This document shows positions 11,482-21,876 of a stretch of 64,000 nucleotides of DNA, one piece after another. Each line of letters opens with the position of its first letter. Position 1 is the first letter of the stretch. The position numbers and the translations under genes were made by a program. This DNA comes from Dermacentor variabilis (taxonomy: Eukaryota > Arthropoda > Arachnida > Ixodida > Ixodidae): NCBI RefSeq assembly GCF_050947875.1, contig NC_134568.1:207044352-207108351 (forward strand). The letters run 5' to 3'. The notes under the pieces were generated by a model. The model had not been told where the DNA came from, did no database searches, and saw only the letters and a list, made by a program, of their open reading frames with translations.

Positions 11482-12377
11482 CAGGGTGTCCCAGCTAACT
11501 TTAACCAGAGTTTAAAAATATGCTGATGCGCTCTAAGATGACGCAACCAAATGCATGTTGCTCACTTTCGTATGTAGTGTGTCACGCAATTTTTCGTTTT
11601 GCCTAATTAGATAATTAGTCAAAATTAATTAACCATCTTCTGAAGCAATGAAGCTAGGAAAAAAATTCCAATTAGAAAGTTGTAGAGCGGTTTGCAAAAC
11701 GTCCGAATAAACAGGTTGTCTTTCTATCTATTAAGTATTATTGTTTTTCCGCTTGGTGCAGTGGCCCACGAAATAAAAAGATACCATGTGACATGTCCGC
11801 TTGCGCACCATAATTGCAGCGCTGCCATGCACTCCGGGTACAAAAGAACATAGCATCTAGCCAGCTGTGCTGCCGCTGCGCCTGCTTATCGCTATCATGA
11901 ACCGCCGCGAGGGAAGCACATCGGTGGCATAAATCGTACAGCCAATGCCTGCATCACTGCCCCGTCGCCTTTTGAGCAACATCACACCCTGCTAGATGCT
12001 ATGTTTGTTTGTATGAGAAACATTTGAAAGCGCTGCAGTCACGATGCGCAAGCATGCATGTCACAAAGCATTTTTTTTTTTTGCATTTCACGGGCATCTG
12101 CAATAAGCGGAAAAACACTAATACTTAATAGATAGGAAGTTAGAAACTGTTTAATCGGACATTTTGCAAAGTGTTCTACAATTTTCTAATTGAAATTTCT
12201 TGCCTAACTTCGTTGCTTCAGAAGTTGGTTAATTAATCTTGACTATGTAATTAAGCAGAATACAAGAAATAGTGTGACTTACTACATACAATAGTCGGCA
12301 ACATGCATTTGGTTGTGTCATCTTAGAGTGCATCGGAATATTTTTTAACTCTGGCTAAAGTTAGCTGGGATGCCCTG
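11482..12377. mobile_element. Tc1/mariner-like MITE with about 290-bp inverted arms
   Basis: Begins CAGGGTGTCCCAGCTAACTTT and ends with its imperfect reverse complement, flanked by TA on both sides (11480-11481 and 12378-12379). The two arms pair over roughly 290 bp: matching words include GATGCGCTCTAAGATGACGC at the left and its diverged complement near 12320, and the ACTAATACTTAATAGATAG segment near 12117 against 11730-11755. About 300 bp of unrelated GC-richer sequence separates the arms. The end motif is shared with the transposase-bearing element at 20375. Confidence 0.7.
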
Positions 12378-12683
12378 TATACAGTAAACCCGCTTTAGCT
12401 AACTCATCAGTGTTCCCGATAATGATGGTCAAGGTCAAATTTTTCTTTAACTAATGAAGAGAAAGTAATCATTTAGCTTATTTGCAATTAATTGTTTATA
12501 AGAGGTAATAAAGGCATTTTATAGCACTCTCCTTGGCCTTATGTGAAGCACAAACCTTGCACAAGAAACAATACTTTTTAAAATTCCAGGGGGCACAGAA
12601 AAATAACCAAATAAGATATTGAGAAACTAAAGACATATTAAAAATTAGCAGACATATTTAAAAGAAATAATAAACTTTATATT
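12378..12683. other. Intergenic, AT-rich
   Basis: Opens with TACAGTAAACCCGCTTTAGC, resembling the end of another DNA transposon family, but no partner end is found. No gene. Confidence 0.35.
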
Positions 12684-12863
12684 TCTACACACGTGTGATA
12701 TTTGATTGTTTGAACGAGGTGCATGGGCGCCCTCACTCAAGAAAAGAAGGGGAAGAACGAACTGGGCTCGCGCTATGAATCTGACTGGTCAGTGCTGCAA
12801 CTGCTCTTGTAAATATAACCTGTAAATAGTTGCTCATCTTACTGACTCGTCCTTTGCGTAAAA
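12684..12863 (+). repeat. Solo LTR of the 4.0-7.8 kb gypsy family
   Basis: About 180 bp, closely similar in order and length to the LTR at 7611-7791 read on its minus strand. Shared words include TATTTGATTGTTTGAACGAG and TGTAAATA...TGTAAATAGT. It is flanked by ATATT at 12679-12683 and 12864-12868, a plausible 5-bp target-site duplication. No internal retroelement sequence is present, as expected after LTR-LTR recombination. Confidence 0.7.
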
Positions 12864-13319
12864 ATATTGTGCATCGATTTCATCCAGTTAGCTCTTAAAT
12901 TAACGAAAATGGTTGTGTGAGGAGCCTCTCTCCTAAAGGGCCTCCGGACAAGCTCTGACATTTTTTTGCACATTTCAAACAAACAGACACATCGTGTAGA
13001 AAATGCCATGACCAACAATGTTGGCGAATGCCGTAGCACTATGCACCGTGAGAATGCCACAAACTTAAAAAAACAATCCTGTGCTTTTTCTTCTTGCTTT
13101 TCCGTTGCCTCCTTGGCACATTGTGATGTCAACAGAGTGCTCCACGTGATGTCGGGATGGTAAAAGCTGTGAATTGGTCAATTTTTGAGAGATGACAATG
13201 CCAACATGACGAGAGCTGGGGGTGTCTATTGTGAGTCATCAAGCCTTTTATGAAGGTTTCATTCAGTCTGCTTCACGTGAAGAGTGATTGGGGGCTTACA
13301 ATGGAGGAGTCTTTCTTGT
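12864..13319. other. Intergenic, no gene seen
   Basis: Short opposing open frames at 12839-13163 lack any recognisable motif and overlap each other; I do not call them. Confidence 0.4.
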
Positions 13320-13424
13320 GATCTGACGCAAGGAAAATTGTGATCCACCTGAATTGTAGCATGAAGCTACAAAGGAAACCCATGCGGGTTTCTCAGAAAC
13401 AGACTTGCATTTGAAGAAAAACAA
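13320..13424 (-). mobile_element. 5'-truncated tRNA-derived SINE (GTAGC...GCTAC family)
   Basis: Minus-strand copy lacking the tRNA-like head: the tail region with GTAGCATGAAGCTAC and the conserved AAAGGAAACCCATGCGGGTT segment. It abuts a plus-strand copy at 13425. Confidence 0.55.
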
Positions 13425-13500
13425 AGTGAGGCTTTGTTTATAAGAAATCCAGATGAATTCTTTTGTAGCTTCATGCTACAATTCAAGTGGGTGACAGTTT
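13425..13500 (+). mobile_element. 5'-truncated tRNA-derived SINE, plus copy
   Basis: Plus-strand tail of the same family (GAGGCTTTGTTTATAAGAAA, then GTAGCTTCATGCTAC and CAAGTGGGTGACA). With the preceding minus copy it forms an inverted pair. Confidence 0.5.
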
Positions 13501-13607
13501 CTCCATTTCATGGACTTTCCTCCGCCTCGTGGGCTTCCACAGAACCGATTTGCCATGTTCAGTGTCCCAGTGCCTCACATTGTTTATTCATTTGCCCTCG
13601 CTTTATC

Positions 13608-13790
13608 TAATAGCCTCCTGGTTAGCTCAAATGGCAGAGCGACCGCGTGGAAAAGGCATTGGTCTCTGGTTCGAATCCCAGACCAGAATGAATTTTTCTT
13701 CAACCGCGAGACTTTGTTTCGGAGAAACCTGTAGAGGTTTTCTTTGTAGCTTTGTGCTACAGTTCAGATGGATGACAATTTTTCCCTTTT
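13608..13790 (+). mobile_element. tRNA-derived SINE, near full length
   Basis: Head with tRNA-like A box (TGGTTAGCTCAAATGGCAGA) and a perfect B box (GGTTCGAATCC, about 13668-13678), then CCAGACCAG and the family body GAATTTTTCTTCAACCGCGAG through GTAGCTTTGTGCTAC to about 13790. It would be transcribed by RNA polymerase III from the internal boxes and mobilised by a LINE. It is the most complete of the family in this window. Confidence 0.65.
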
Positions 13791-13799
13791 GTGTTTTTG

Positions 13800-13946
13800 T
13801 TGTTGCGGTTGTATGCTCAAGCTGTATCGTGTCTGCTTGTAATTGTTGGTTACCATCATTTTGCACTGTTTACTCACTGATGCAATAGTCCTAACAGGGC
13901 TTCAGTATACAAATGCAAATAAATAAATAAATAAATAAATAAATAG
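13800..13946 (+). repeat. (AAAT)n tail, probably the 3' end of a LINE
   Basis: Seven to eight AAAT units at 13917-13945 follow a non-coding stretch ending CAGTATACAAATGC. Tetranucleotide tails of this kind end CR1/L2-like LINEs, but no coding part is left to confirm it. Confidence 0.35.
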
Positions 13947-14830
13947 CTTTCTGTGATAGACAGCACAGATTGAGTTTGTTACTGTGACAAAATTACAAGC
14001 AATTTTTTGCAGCCATTATCGAAACAAATCTGGATAGAGCTTTTCCTTTGAACTCATAGTGTGTACAGTGCATTTCCAGGGTTGTCTTATTTTTTATCTA
14101 GTTCTTATCAGACATATTCAAAAAGAAATTTTTGTGTGTTTAAGCATAATATTAAAATATCTTTGGCTGTTTACTGAATGTTATTTGTGAGCCACACAAA
14201 GCTTGTTGTCTTTTTTGTGTGTGTATCATTTTAAGCCGGCATAAAGTAGAGCAATATTGTTATGTATCAGCCTATTTTTTGAGCCTCCGAATGATTCTTC
14301 ATCATAATTATCTATGTGCCACCAAAGTCGGGTTTTGTGTTAGAATTTAGTTTAAAGATAAAGAATGTAATGCCAGGAAAGTTGCAGGTGCTTGAAGTAA
14401 TTTGCTAATTACCCTTGCCTTGTTGCAGTGAGTAGATCCCCTGCAAGACATTAGCCTGTATTGGAGCCCTGCATTAAAGCAGTGTGCAGTCATTTCTTTT
14501 CCCATCACTGTGAAAGTTGTTTTCTCTTATGATGCTTTTATGTGCTCTTGTGACCTTCTGTGATCTTCTGTGACCTTCTGCAGTGTTGGTGCTCCAGAAT
14601 ACTAAGCAGTTGCATTCCACTAAAATTTTGTGGCATATAAGTTATTCTGCTGACATGGTGCATTTCTGTCATCTGTGATCAATGCATCGATCTGACAGGA
14701 TGATGCTTACCTGCCTGAAACACTAAAAAGCAGTCATTGAGAGGCAGCATTCGTCCAAAAAATTGATTGGATTAGATATTTCTGTTTTGAGGCCTTTGGC
14801 ACAGAATAGTGAAGTATATGTGGCACTTCC
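13947..14830. other. Intergenic or intronic, no gene seen
   Basis: AT-rich, with a small tandem TGTGACCTTCTG repeat near 14548-14580. It would be intronic if the terminal-exon candidate at 14.92 kb is real. Confidence 0.4.
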
Positions 14831-14914
14831 AGTTCCATGAAACTTCAGTTGTTGTTGTTTTTTTTTTTTTTTTTTACAACTTCTACTAAGGTACTATTTG
14901 CATGCATTGAACAG

Positions 14915-15124
14915 ACTTGCAGGCTCTCCGAGATGGGAAGGCACTGCTTGACCAGGCACGAAATCCACAGCATGTGCTCACCAACAGAAGACAGCTGCCA
15001 GAACTGCATCACAACAAAGACAGCAAATGTCGACATCAAGCGGAACATCACGGCGGAGGCCATGCCTGCGAAGTGCAGCCAGCTAGCTTGATGGTATTTA
15101 GAGTACTGTTTAATAAAACATATG
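14915..15124 (+). CDS. Candidate 3'-terminal coding exon, gene unknown
   Basis: After a long T tract and an AG (GAACAG|ACTTGCAG, about 14909-14914) one frame runs TCRLSEMGRHCLTRHEIHS ... ITAEAMPAKCSQLA to TGA at 15089-15091. Third codon positions in this frame are strongly G/C-rich compared with AT-rich surroundings, as expected for a real tick exon. AATAAA lies at about 15112, some 20 bases past the stop. I do not recognise the protein; the cysteines show no standard finger spacing. The 5' exons are not identified, and an overlapping second open frame (14917-15171) is a possible alternative. Confidence 0.35.
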
Positions 15125-15236
15125 GCACTGTTGCCAGCTGCGTTGTGTTTAAAGTCGTTGCTGTGAACTGATTATCTTGCTACACACACACAATCTTGGT
15201 AACGATCATGGCTGCATATCTTAAGATTTGCAGGCT

Positions 15237-15498
15237 ACATTAGAGTACCCACCGTGGTTGCTCAATGGCTATGGTGTTGGGCTGCTGAGCACGAGGTCGC
15301 GGGATCGAATCCTGGCCACGGTGGCCGCATTTGGATGGGGGCGAAATGCGAAAACACGGGTATTCTTGGATTTATGTGCACGTTAAAGAACCCCATATGG
15401 TCAAAATTTCTGGAGTCCTCCACTACGGCATGCCTCATAATCAGAAAGGGGTTTTGGCACGTAAAACCCCATAATTTAATTTTAATTTTACATTAGAG
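15237..15498 (+). mobile_element. Ruka-like tRNA-derived SINE with target-site duplication
   Basis: The element at 15246-15489 starts with ACCCACCGTGGTTGCTCAATGG (A-box region), carries a B-box-like GGATCGAATCC, then the typical body GGGGGCGAAATGCGAAAAC, CACGTTAAAGAACCCC and GTTTTGGCACGTAAAACCCC, and ends in a TTTAATTTTAATTTT tail. Exact 9-bp repeats ACATTAGAG flank it at 15237-15245 and 15490-15498. Intact enough to be a relatively recent insertion. The family name is from memory of tick SINEs. Confidence 0.85.
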
Positions 15499-15834
15499 GC
15501 AAAGGCAGGAAACTTAATCGTGTAAAAGTTAAGTAGAACGGCCTGAAAGTTAGCCCCTTAGAAAGGACATTGAGGCCTAGCTTGGAAAGTAAGCATTATT
15601 TACTGCTAACTCAGGCTTTGATTATTTTGTTTTGGGAGAGTTGTTTCCATTGTGTTTCAAGTGAAACATCTGTGTTCACATGCTATCAATATTGCCTCGC
15701 ATTTTTTGGCTTGTTACCAATAAGGGTAATCATGCCTGGCACAAGCTTTAGTGGAAATAAGGGAACCGAGAGGCTTCATTTTTCTTTGGACACTACCACA
15801 TGAAGCCAAGTAAAGCATACCAAAAGTTAATTGT
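15499..15834. other. Intergenic, no gene seen
   Basis: Short open frame at 15570-15803 has no recognisable features. Confidence 0.35.
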
Positions 15835-16045
15835 GCTTTTTGATTGAAATGTAGAAACTGGTAGAAATAGTGGTAAGGAGAAATTAAAGTGGACAAAAAA
15901 AAAAAAACGCTGTCGGTGGGAGCCAAACCCACATCTTCCATTTCATGCATGTGCGCTATCATATGCATATGCATCTTCCACTTTATGCATGTGATGCTCT
16001 ACCAATTGATCTACCAATTGCATGTGATGCTCTAGCAATTCAAGT
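15835..16045 (-). mobile_element. tRNA-derived SINE
   Basis: On the minus strand: TAGATCAATTGGTAGAGCA (A-box-like, about 16016-15998), then GTGGGTTTGGCTCCCACC (B-box arm, about 15932-15915), GACAGCG and a T tract with GTCCACTTTAATTTC. The A-box region is partly duplicated. Head and tail borders approximate. Confidence 0.5.
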
Positions 16046-17130
16046 TGTCTTTCTGGCCACTTTCTTGGGTATATGCATATGTGTACCACATCTTGCCTTG
16101 ACAGTGTTAGCCAGTACCACTTCATGGCCAGGGAGGGGGATGAGTGATGAACTTGCAAGTTTTAAAAATGATTTGAGGGACCCTAAAAATGAAGAAGAGG
16201 GACCCTAAAAGATGTACAGCATGAAAGTGGTATATGCAAGCACTTACAATGCACTGTTTAAAAAACTATCCCAGAAAAGTTTTTGGAACAGGTGATCTAA
16301 TTGCAGAATTACGTTCTGATGCGATTGAAGCAGCAATGTTCTTGGCATTGCGTTCTGCCAGTTTCATGTAGCCTTCTCTCTTCTATATTAAATTTTTTTA
16401 GCACTTGCCACACATGCTTGTGACGTGCAGTGGCTGCGAGTTCCTACGACAACTTTTGGGTAAAGCTTACCTTTATAGTGGAAATGCAGGGGAGCTTGAG
16501 GGAACTAGGGCTAGTACTCGGTGCAACACTGGCTGGTCCTAGTGCAGGAAAAGGCACTAAGGAACATTGAAGACAAAGATTAAATCAGTATAGGTTAGAT
16601 TACTCTCTAAACCTTTTTCAACATTTTTTTCATGCCAGGCGATGACTTAGTTGCAGAGAATACTGCAACTGAAGGTGCCTCACAAATCTTCAACAGTTCA
16701 AATTGTCTGTGACTAACTGAGTCCCATAGGCACCCTAAGGTGTGCTGGCAGTCTTGGAGGTAATGCTCTGCTGGATGCTACTGCCTGCTCCAAGTCAGAG
16801 TCCCACTTGGAGAAGGCACGAAGTTCCCGTAAATATAGCCATCAGAATCGTGTGAATACATCAGCTCTGTGGGAAAATCCAGTAAAATTGGCCAAACTGC
16901 ATTTTCTTTTACATTGAAATGCAACAAAGCCTTTTTGTTGTAATGTTTTCACCATAATTTGCTAAATATAAAGTATGTGTTATACATGCATGCATGCATA
17001 TATCTCTTTATTGTGTGCCCAAAACAGCACTAGGGTTACATATATGGTACACAGTAAAAGTGGTACAATAGCATGTCAGTGACATCTCAATAAATGCACA
17101 CACAGAGATACAGACAAAACTACCTAAAAG
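16046..17130. other. Intergenic, no gene seen
   Basis: No coding frame with biased composition and no paired repeat detected. Confidence 0.4.
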
Positions 17131-17133
17131 ATG

Positions 17134-17205
17134 TATACATACATACATACATACATACATACATACATACATACATACATACATACATACATACATACAT
17201 ACATA

Positions 17206-17261
<56 letters not shown>

Positions 17262-17275
17262 TTTGTGTGTTTGTG
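17134..17275. repeat. Compound microsatellite (ACAT)n-(GT)n
   Basis: About 18 ACAT units run directly into about 27 GT units. Open frames through it on both strands are artefacts of the repeat. Confidence 0.95.
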
Positions 17276-17479
17276 AAGCAGTAAGCGTTAGGCATTTAGA
17301 CAATCTCCGAGACATCTTAAAAACTTGCAGAGCCCAAAAAGAAATTGATGTAAACGAAAGATTATTGCCAGTATTTGTCTTCACTGCAAAGGCAAGCCTT
17401 TCATTTTCTTGTGGTGAGCGGAGAGCTCAAAATGTTGTGTCAGCCTCGCTGGAATGCAGAAGTTCATGCCACATAGTAG

Positions 17480-18483
17480 CTAAGGTGTGTCAATAGTTCC
17501 TTGAATTTTATATTGTGGGAGTCAGTATCATATATATTCTCCCTGGTGATACCAATTATTACCCACGTTTACATCATTTTCTTGCTTATGAAAGCTCCAT
17601 TTTCTGTAAAAGTGATGCTTTGGACACCCTAAAGCGCTGATCTGTCAGTTTAGCTTGACTTAAACGGGCACTAAAGGCTAATACTAAGTCGACGTAGACT
17701 GTTCAAATACCATTCCAGAAACCTCGCAAAGCTTATTTCGTGCCAAGAAAAAATGCGGTTTACGAGAAAATTGTATCTGAAGGGTCTGAATACCTTTCTT
17801 GAAATTCAAATCTCCCACCACCCAACCGGGGGAGTGGTGAACTTGCATACGCCACCACCACCCTTTGCTGCCATCAGTGAGTGAAACAGCGCTTGACAGA
17901 CGGCGGTACCGAGCCATGACAGATAAAGTCGGAGCAGCAGATTCTCCACTGTAGCTGCTTTTTGACCAAGTGGTGTAGACTGATCGGGCATCCTGCAACA
18001 TCACATGGAAGTTGGATTCTCTTCTACTTGCAGTTTGTGCGAGTTTTGCAAGCCAGCAAAACTAGCACAGCAACACGTGATAACTACTGAAACGCGAAAG
18101 CATGGGCGGTGCGGAGTCAAGAAAAAATGAAACTGTTTGACCGCCCCGTCGTTGTCAATGAGCTCTTTTGTCTAAACATGAAATAGAACTGGACAAGTAG
18201 CATTTTATCTTGTCTTATAATACAAGGATGTTTTGTGCAACGAGTGGTCGAGTACTAGTGACAGAAATTAACTGAAGAGTGCTTTCATCATAACACAAGT
18301 ACTTGAATTTCCCGGGGGAGTCTCTAATTATGTCCTGCATTTACTTCAATTTCTCGATTACTAAGGCTCTGCTAGCAATAATACTGACGCCTTAGATATT
18401 CTCAAGCACTAATCTATCATTTTAGCTTGACTTAATATTTGCCTTTAGTGTCCCTTTAATATATTTCCTTTCAGTGTCCCGTT
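17480..18483 (-). mobile_element. Outer Kolobok/T2-like copy, split by a second copy
   Basis: Right-end sequence at about 17480-17663 (ending TTTAGCTTGACTTAA) continues, after the inner element, at 18460 with TATATTTCCTTTCAGTGTCCC. Joined, this mirrors the inner copy's own right end (GCTTGACTTAATATTTGCC then TTTAGTGTCCC). The left half of the outer copy is missing or unrecognisable. Confidence 0.65.
17660..18459. mobile_element. Inner Kolobok/T2-like MITE, 800 bp, TTAA to TTAA
   Basis: Left end TTAAACGGGCACTAAAGGC and right end GCCTTTAGTGTCCCTTTAA are inverted repeats. TTAA borders occupy 17660-17663 and 18456-18459, and the element sits at the TTAA of an outer family member, so the duplication of TTAA is visible directly. 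No transposase frame is found inside; short minus-strand frames at 17684-18004 show no transposase motif. Confidence 0.8.
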
Positions 18484-19039
18484 ACTCTTTTGATCTTTAT
18501 CTGAAGGGTTATGTTGAGAAGGCACAGGAAGCATGCCTCTTTCTTTCTTTTTTTTTTTTTAGATGGAGGGGTTACTGTGTGATACTAGACAACATGCTAC
18601 ATCCAGCTTTTTTCTTCAAGATCACAAGATCGGGAAAGTTTCCCTTGGAGTTAGTTGTGGTTTTCAAGAATATTTACTAAACATAGCAGACATTAATCAT
18701 AATCAGGCATGCTTGTTTTAAGTCTACAGCCATTCTCTGGTAGGGATACATAATAAAAAAGCACAATTCTTGTGATGATTATTTGTTTAATCAGTACATT
18801 GATGTGCAATCATTATAAAAACTTCATTTATTCATTTAAAGCTTCACTGTATATTTAGTTTAATGCCCAACAGGCATTAGAAAGGGAGTGGGCTTGTACA
18901 ACTTATGCTGTGTTTGTTTAAATGCAGGTCTACCCTTCTAAGAACAGAAGAGAGCTTGGAGACAAGAGATCTTTATACTAGCTTACATTTTGCATAACAT
19001 CAGAGTTGGAGGTCACAAGTAGCACATTCAATTGAACGT
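18484..19039. other. Intergenic, no gene seen
   Basis: AT-rich; short open frame 18474-18680 spans a T tract and is not called. Confidence 0.4.
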
Positions 19040-19830
19040 GACAATGTACCATATATTCCAGACTAGAAATTGCACCTTTGTATAAGTCGCACCCCCCCCC
19101 CCCACACACACACACTTTTTGCAAGCTTGGGAGAAAAACTTTGTATATAAGTTGCACCGGTGTGTAAGATGCACCTATTTTAACTCGGCTGGCATGATGA
19201 AATGTGATTATGCACACTTGTACACTCGTTGAAAAGTGCCATACTTACCCATTTCAGGGCACTGAGTTTCCATAAACAAAAATGTTTACGGGCCGTAAAT
19301 TCTAACACAAGTTGTTCAACCAACATTTCTCTTAGGTAGGCGCAAAACAACATTTATTGCACTTCGCTAACCATCAAAGGCCTTGTCCTCCAACACAGTC
19401 AAAAAGTTCAACTACTTCGGTCAGCAGCATCGCTGGGTCACCGTCGTCAGCCTCTGAATGACTTTTACCCGGCGTAGGCACGTTGCTGGCATTGCTTTTA
19501 CAGTGTGGTGTGCTTGGGACAAAAAAGAATGATCATATTGGTCTGGCCAGTATGCATTATTTTATGCATATATGAGTTGCACTGTTGTATAAGATGTCAT
19601 GGGCGCCGACTAAGGGGGAGCTCTGGGGCCTGAGCCCCCTATGGAGTTCTGTGGGGGGGGGGGGAGGGCTGAGCCCCCTCCGGGCGATGCTGAAGCCCCC
19701 CCCCCCCCCCCAAGCACTCACATTTAAAGTGCCATTACCAGAACTTTGTCACCCACATCATTTGAGGTTTCTTTTGACTTTCCTCGACCATTTATTCCAC
19801 TTGAAATTTTACTCGGGCTATTAGCTTACT
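19040..19830. repeat. TATAAGTCGCACC-type and GGCGCCGACT-type repeat block
   Basis: GTATAAGTCGCACC near 19079, TATAAGTTGCACC near 19146 and TGAGTTGCAC near 19573 are variants of one motif. At 19599 begins GGGCGCCGACTAAGGG with G and C homopolymers of 13-15 bases (about 19650 and 19697). A similar GGCGCCGACT plus G tract recurs at 44229. Both are likely non-autonomous element remnants; borders not resolved. Confidence 0.35.
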
Positions 19831-20374
19831 GTATCGTTGGCGGAGACTTGCACAGCTTTTAGTTTATACTTTCGCTTTATTTCTGCAAATCCTGACAATA
19901 GGAGAATATGCGCATTAGAAGCACTAGCGGCGGCTGCCTCATCCGTATTTTCTCACAACAGCATTGTTTTAAATTTCCACTGTAAACGGCATGCACACAC
20001 AATGTATTTACATATACACACAGGACAAAGTTTATTGTATTTTTGAAAGAGATCGAGGTAGCCAATCAAAAATTATTTCTAAAGGTATGGATAGCCTATG
20101 CCTAGAGAATCAATATGTTGCTGTATGTTCACCATGCTTCAAATTGACTGGCGTGCTTTTTTGACCGTGAATAAAACCTATAGACTTCAGTGACCCCTTC
20201 AGTCGTTTTTTATTGATGGTGTGTGAAATGCACGTGAATGTTGTGTGTCTCAGTATTGTTTCTCTTTCGAGTAAGCAATTCTAACGAGTCATGAAAAAAA
20301 ACATTTCTAATAATTTACAACATTTATTAGGGATGGAAACATCGTCAGTTGCATGCAAAAGTAATAAATATATA
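19831..20374. other. Intergenic, no gene seen
   Basis: No convincing coding or repeat structure. Confidence 0.4.
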
Positions 20375-21870
20375 CAGGGTGTCCCAATTAACTATCATGC
20401 ACCAAGTTTTAAAAGAAGTGCAATGCGTGACTTGAAGAAAACCTAGTGCATATTGTTTACAATACAGTGGAGTAGCTGCCAGTAATTTTTTTTGTTACTG
20501 AGATTTAATTAGGTAATTGTAATTGTCGAACTCGAGACATACTATCCTCATTATCAAAGTATTACTGAGGCGTTTGAAGGCACAGCCAAGGGACATCTAA
20601 TTGCGGTATTTTCAGCGACGTACTAATTGCGTACAAATTTTTTTTCTGACTGATAAGTAAACCCCACGAAATATGGAGAATACCATGGGGCTGCGCTCCC
20701 ACCCGGATCATAAAGCGGCGCCCTGGAACAGGCTCCTTCTGAGTTAGCCAGAACAAAATGAAGGAAATAAAGAAAAACGTAGTGATTGAGCTGGTGCCTT
20801 ATCTGCTGCGCCCTGACCGAAGTAACAAGTCGTGTTTGGAGTTAGTTAATTAGAAACAAGCTATGATAGCTGTTGTCTTAGCGTAGATAAAGTGCACAGA
20901 TTTTTTTTTTCTCTTTTTGCCACAAAACCTATCACCAAAAAAGTGAATTGACAACGTCATTGCAAATGTTTAAAGGTGCGCTTTGTTTTGTCCCAGTCGG
21001 AATGTTTTTCTCTAATGAGGAGAAGTTAAAAATGATCCTTGCCTTGGGAACTGTAAATGACATGAGGAAGGCCACAAATATATATCAGTCATGGAAGTGC
21101 GGGGGTAGACCAAATGCGTCGACTATCATCAAAAATGGTGAAAACCTGAGACAAACCGGCAGCTTCAGGAAACAGTGGCGGAGGATTCCATCTAGCCTAC
21201 ACACGGATGTTCTTGCATTTACGGCCTCAAACCCTCATGCTAGCATGCGGGATGTGGCCGCCCAGGTACCAATTTCCAAGTAATTAGTTTGGAGGATTCT
21301 AAATGAAGGCCTTTCAACAGTACCACCTTAACCAGCACCAATGCTAGGGATCTGTAGAATCATCTAGATTTCTCGAATTGGGTCCTCACAAAAGCCTATG
21401 AGTCACCGGACTTTTTGAGCAACATCATGCGCTCAGATGAAGCCAATTTTTGCAGAAACACCTAGGTAAATTTGCATAGTGCACACTTTATTGGATGGAC
21501 TCCAATCTACACTGGGTAAAGCGCAATCGGCACCAGTACCAGTGGTCGCTCAGTGTGTGGTTTGGAATTTATGCCGGAGCTATAATCAGTCCCATCTTGT
21601 TTGATAACACATTGACTAGACAGCGTTATGTGAATGAAATCCTTGAAGGAGTGGTGGATGAGTTTCGCAGCAAAGTCCCGCTGTCACATCTTCCACTTCT
21701 GTGGTATCAGCAAGATGGGGCGCCAGCACACAGCAGCAGCTGAGCACGAAACTGGCTCGATGCGACTTTTCATGCGCAATAAATTGGAATGCGCAGGCCT
21801 GTAATTGACTGGCTATAGGTCACCTGACCTCTCTCAGCTCGATTTCTTTCTTTCGGATTATGTGAAAGAC
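20375..21870 (+). mobile_element. Truncated Tc1/mariner-like DNA transposon
   Basis: Left end CAGGGTGTCCCAATTAAC preceded by TA at 20373-20374, about 630 bp of non-coding leader, then a decayed transposase. The right end is replaced by the CACTCT-type repeat array starting at 21871. The end motif matches the MITE at 11482. Confidence 0.75.
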
Positions 21871-21876
21871 ACCCCA
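21002..21876 (+). pseudogene. Tc1/mariner-superfamily transposase relic
   Basis: A DDE transposase that would cut and paste the element, now broken. N-terminal helix-turn-helix part starts MFFSNEEKLKMILALG with SFRKQWRRIPS following; the frame hits TAA at 21281. The catalytic core is visible in pieces: SDEANF near 21434 (first Asp; a stop lies just before it in one frame), HWVKRNRHQYQWSLSVWFGI from about 21510, and WYQQDGAPAH near 21700-21735 (second Asp). The end motif SPDL-QLDFFL-DYVKD lies at about 21826-21876. At least three stops or frameshifts. Start chosen at the Met matching the family N-terminus rather than the upstream Met at 20948. Confidence 0.75.

Noticed and set aside
13613..13690. 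tRNA gene
   Set aside because: A and B boxes are good, but the acceptor stem and anticodon arm do not fold properly and the sequence continues into a SINE body found in several copies.
15246..15330. tRNA gene
   Set aside because: Head of a Ruka-like SINE with TSD and repeated body; not a functional tRNA.
17008..17496. ORFs with Tyr-Ile-His or Cys-Val repeats
   Set aside because: Translation of the ACAT/GT microsatellite.
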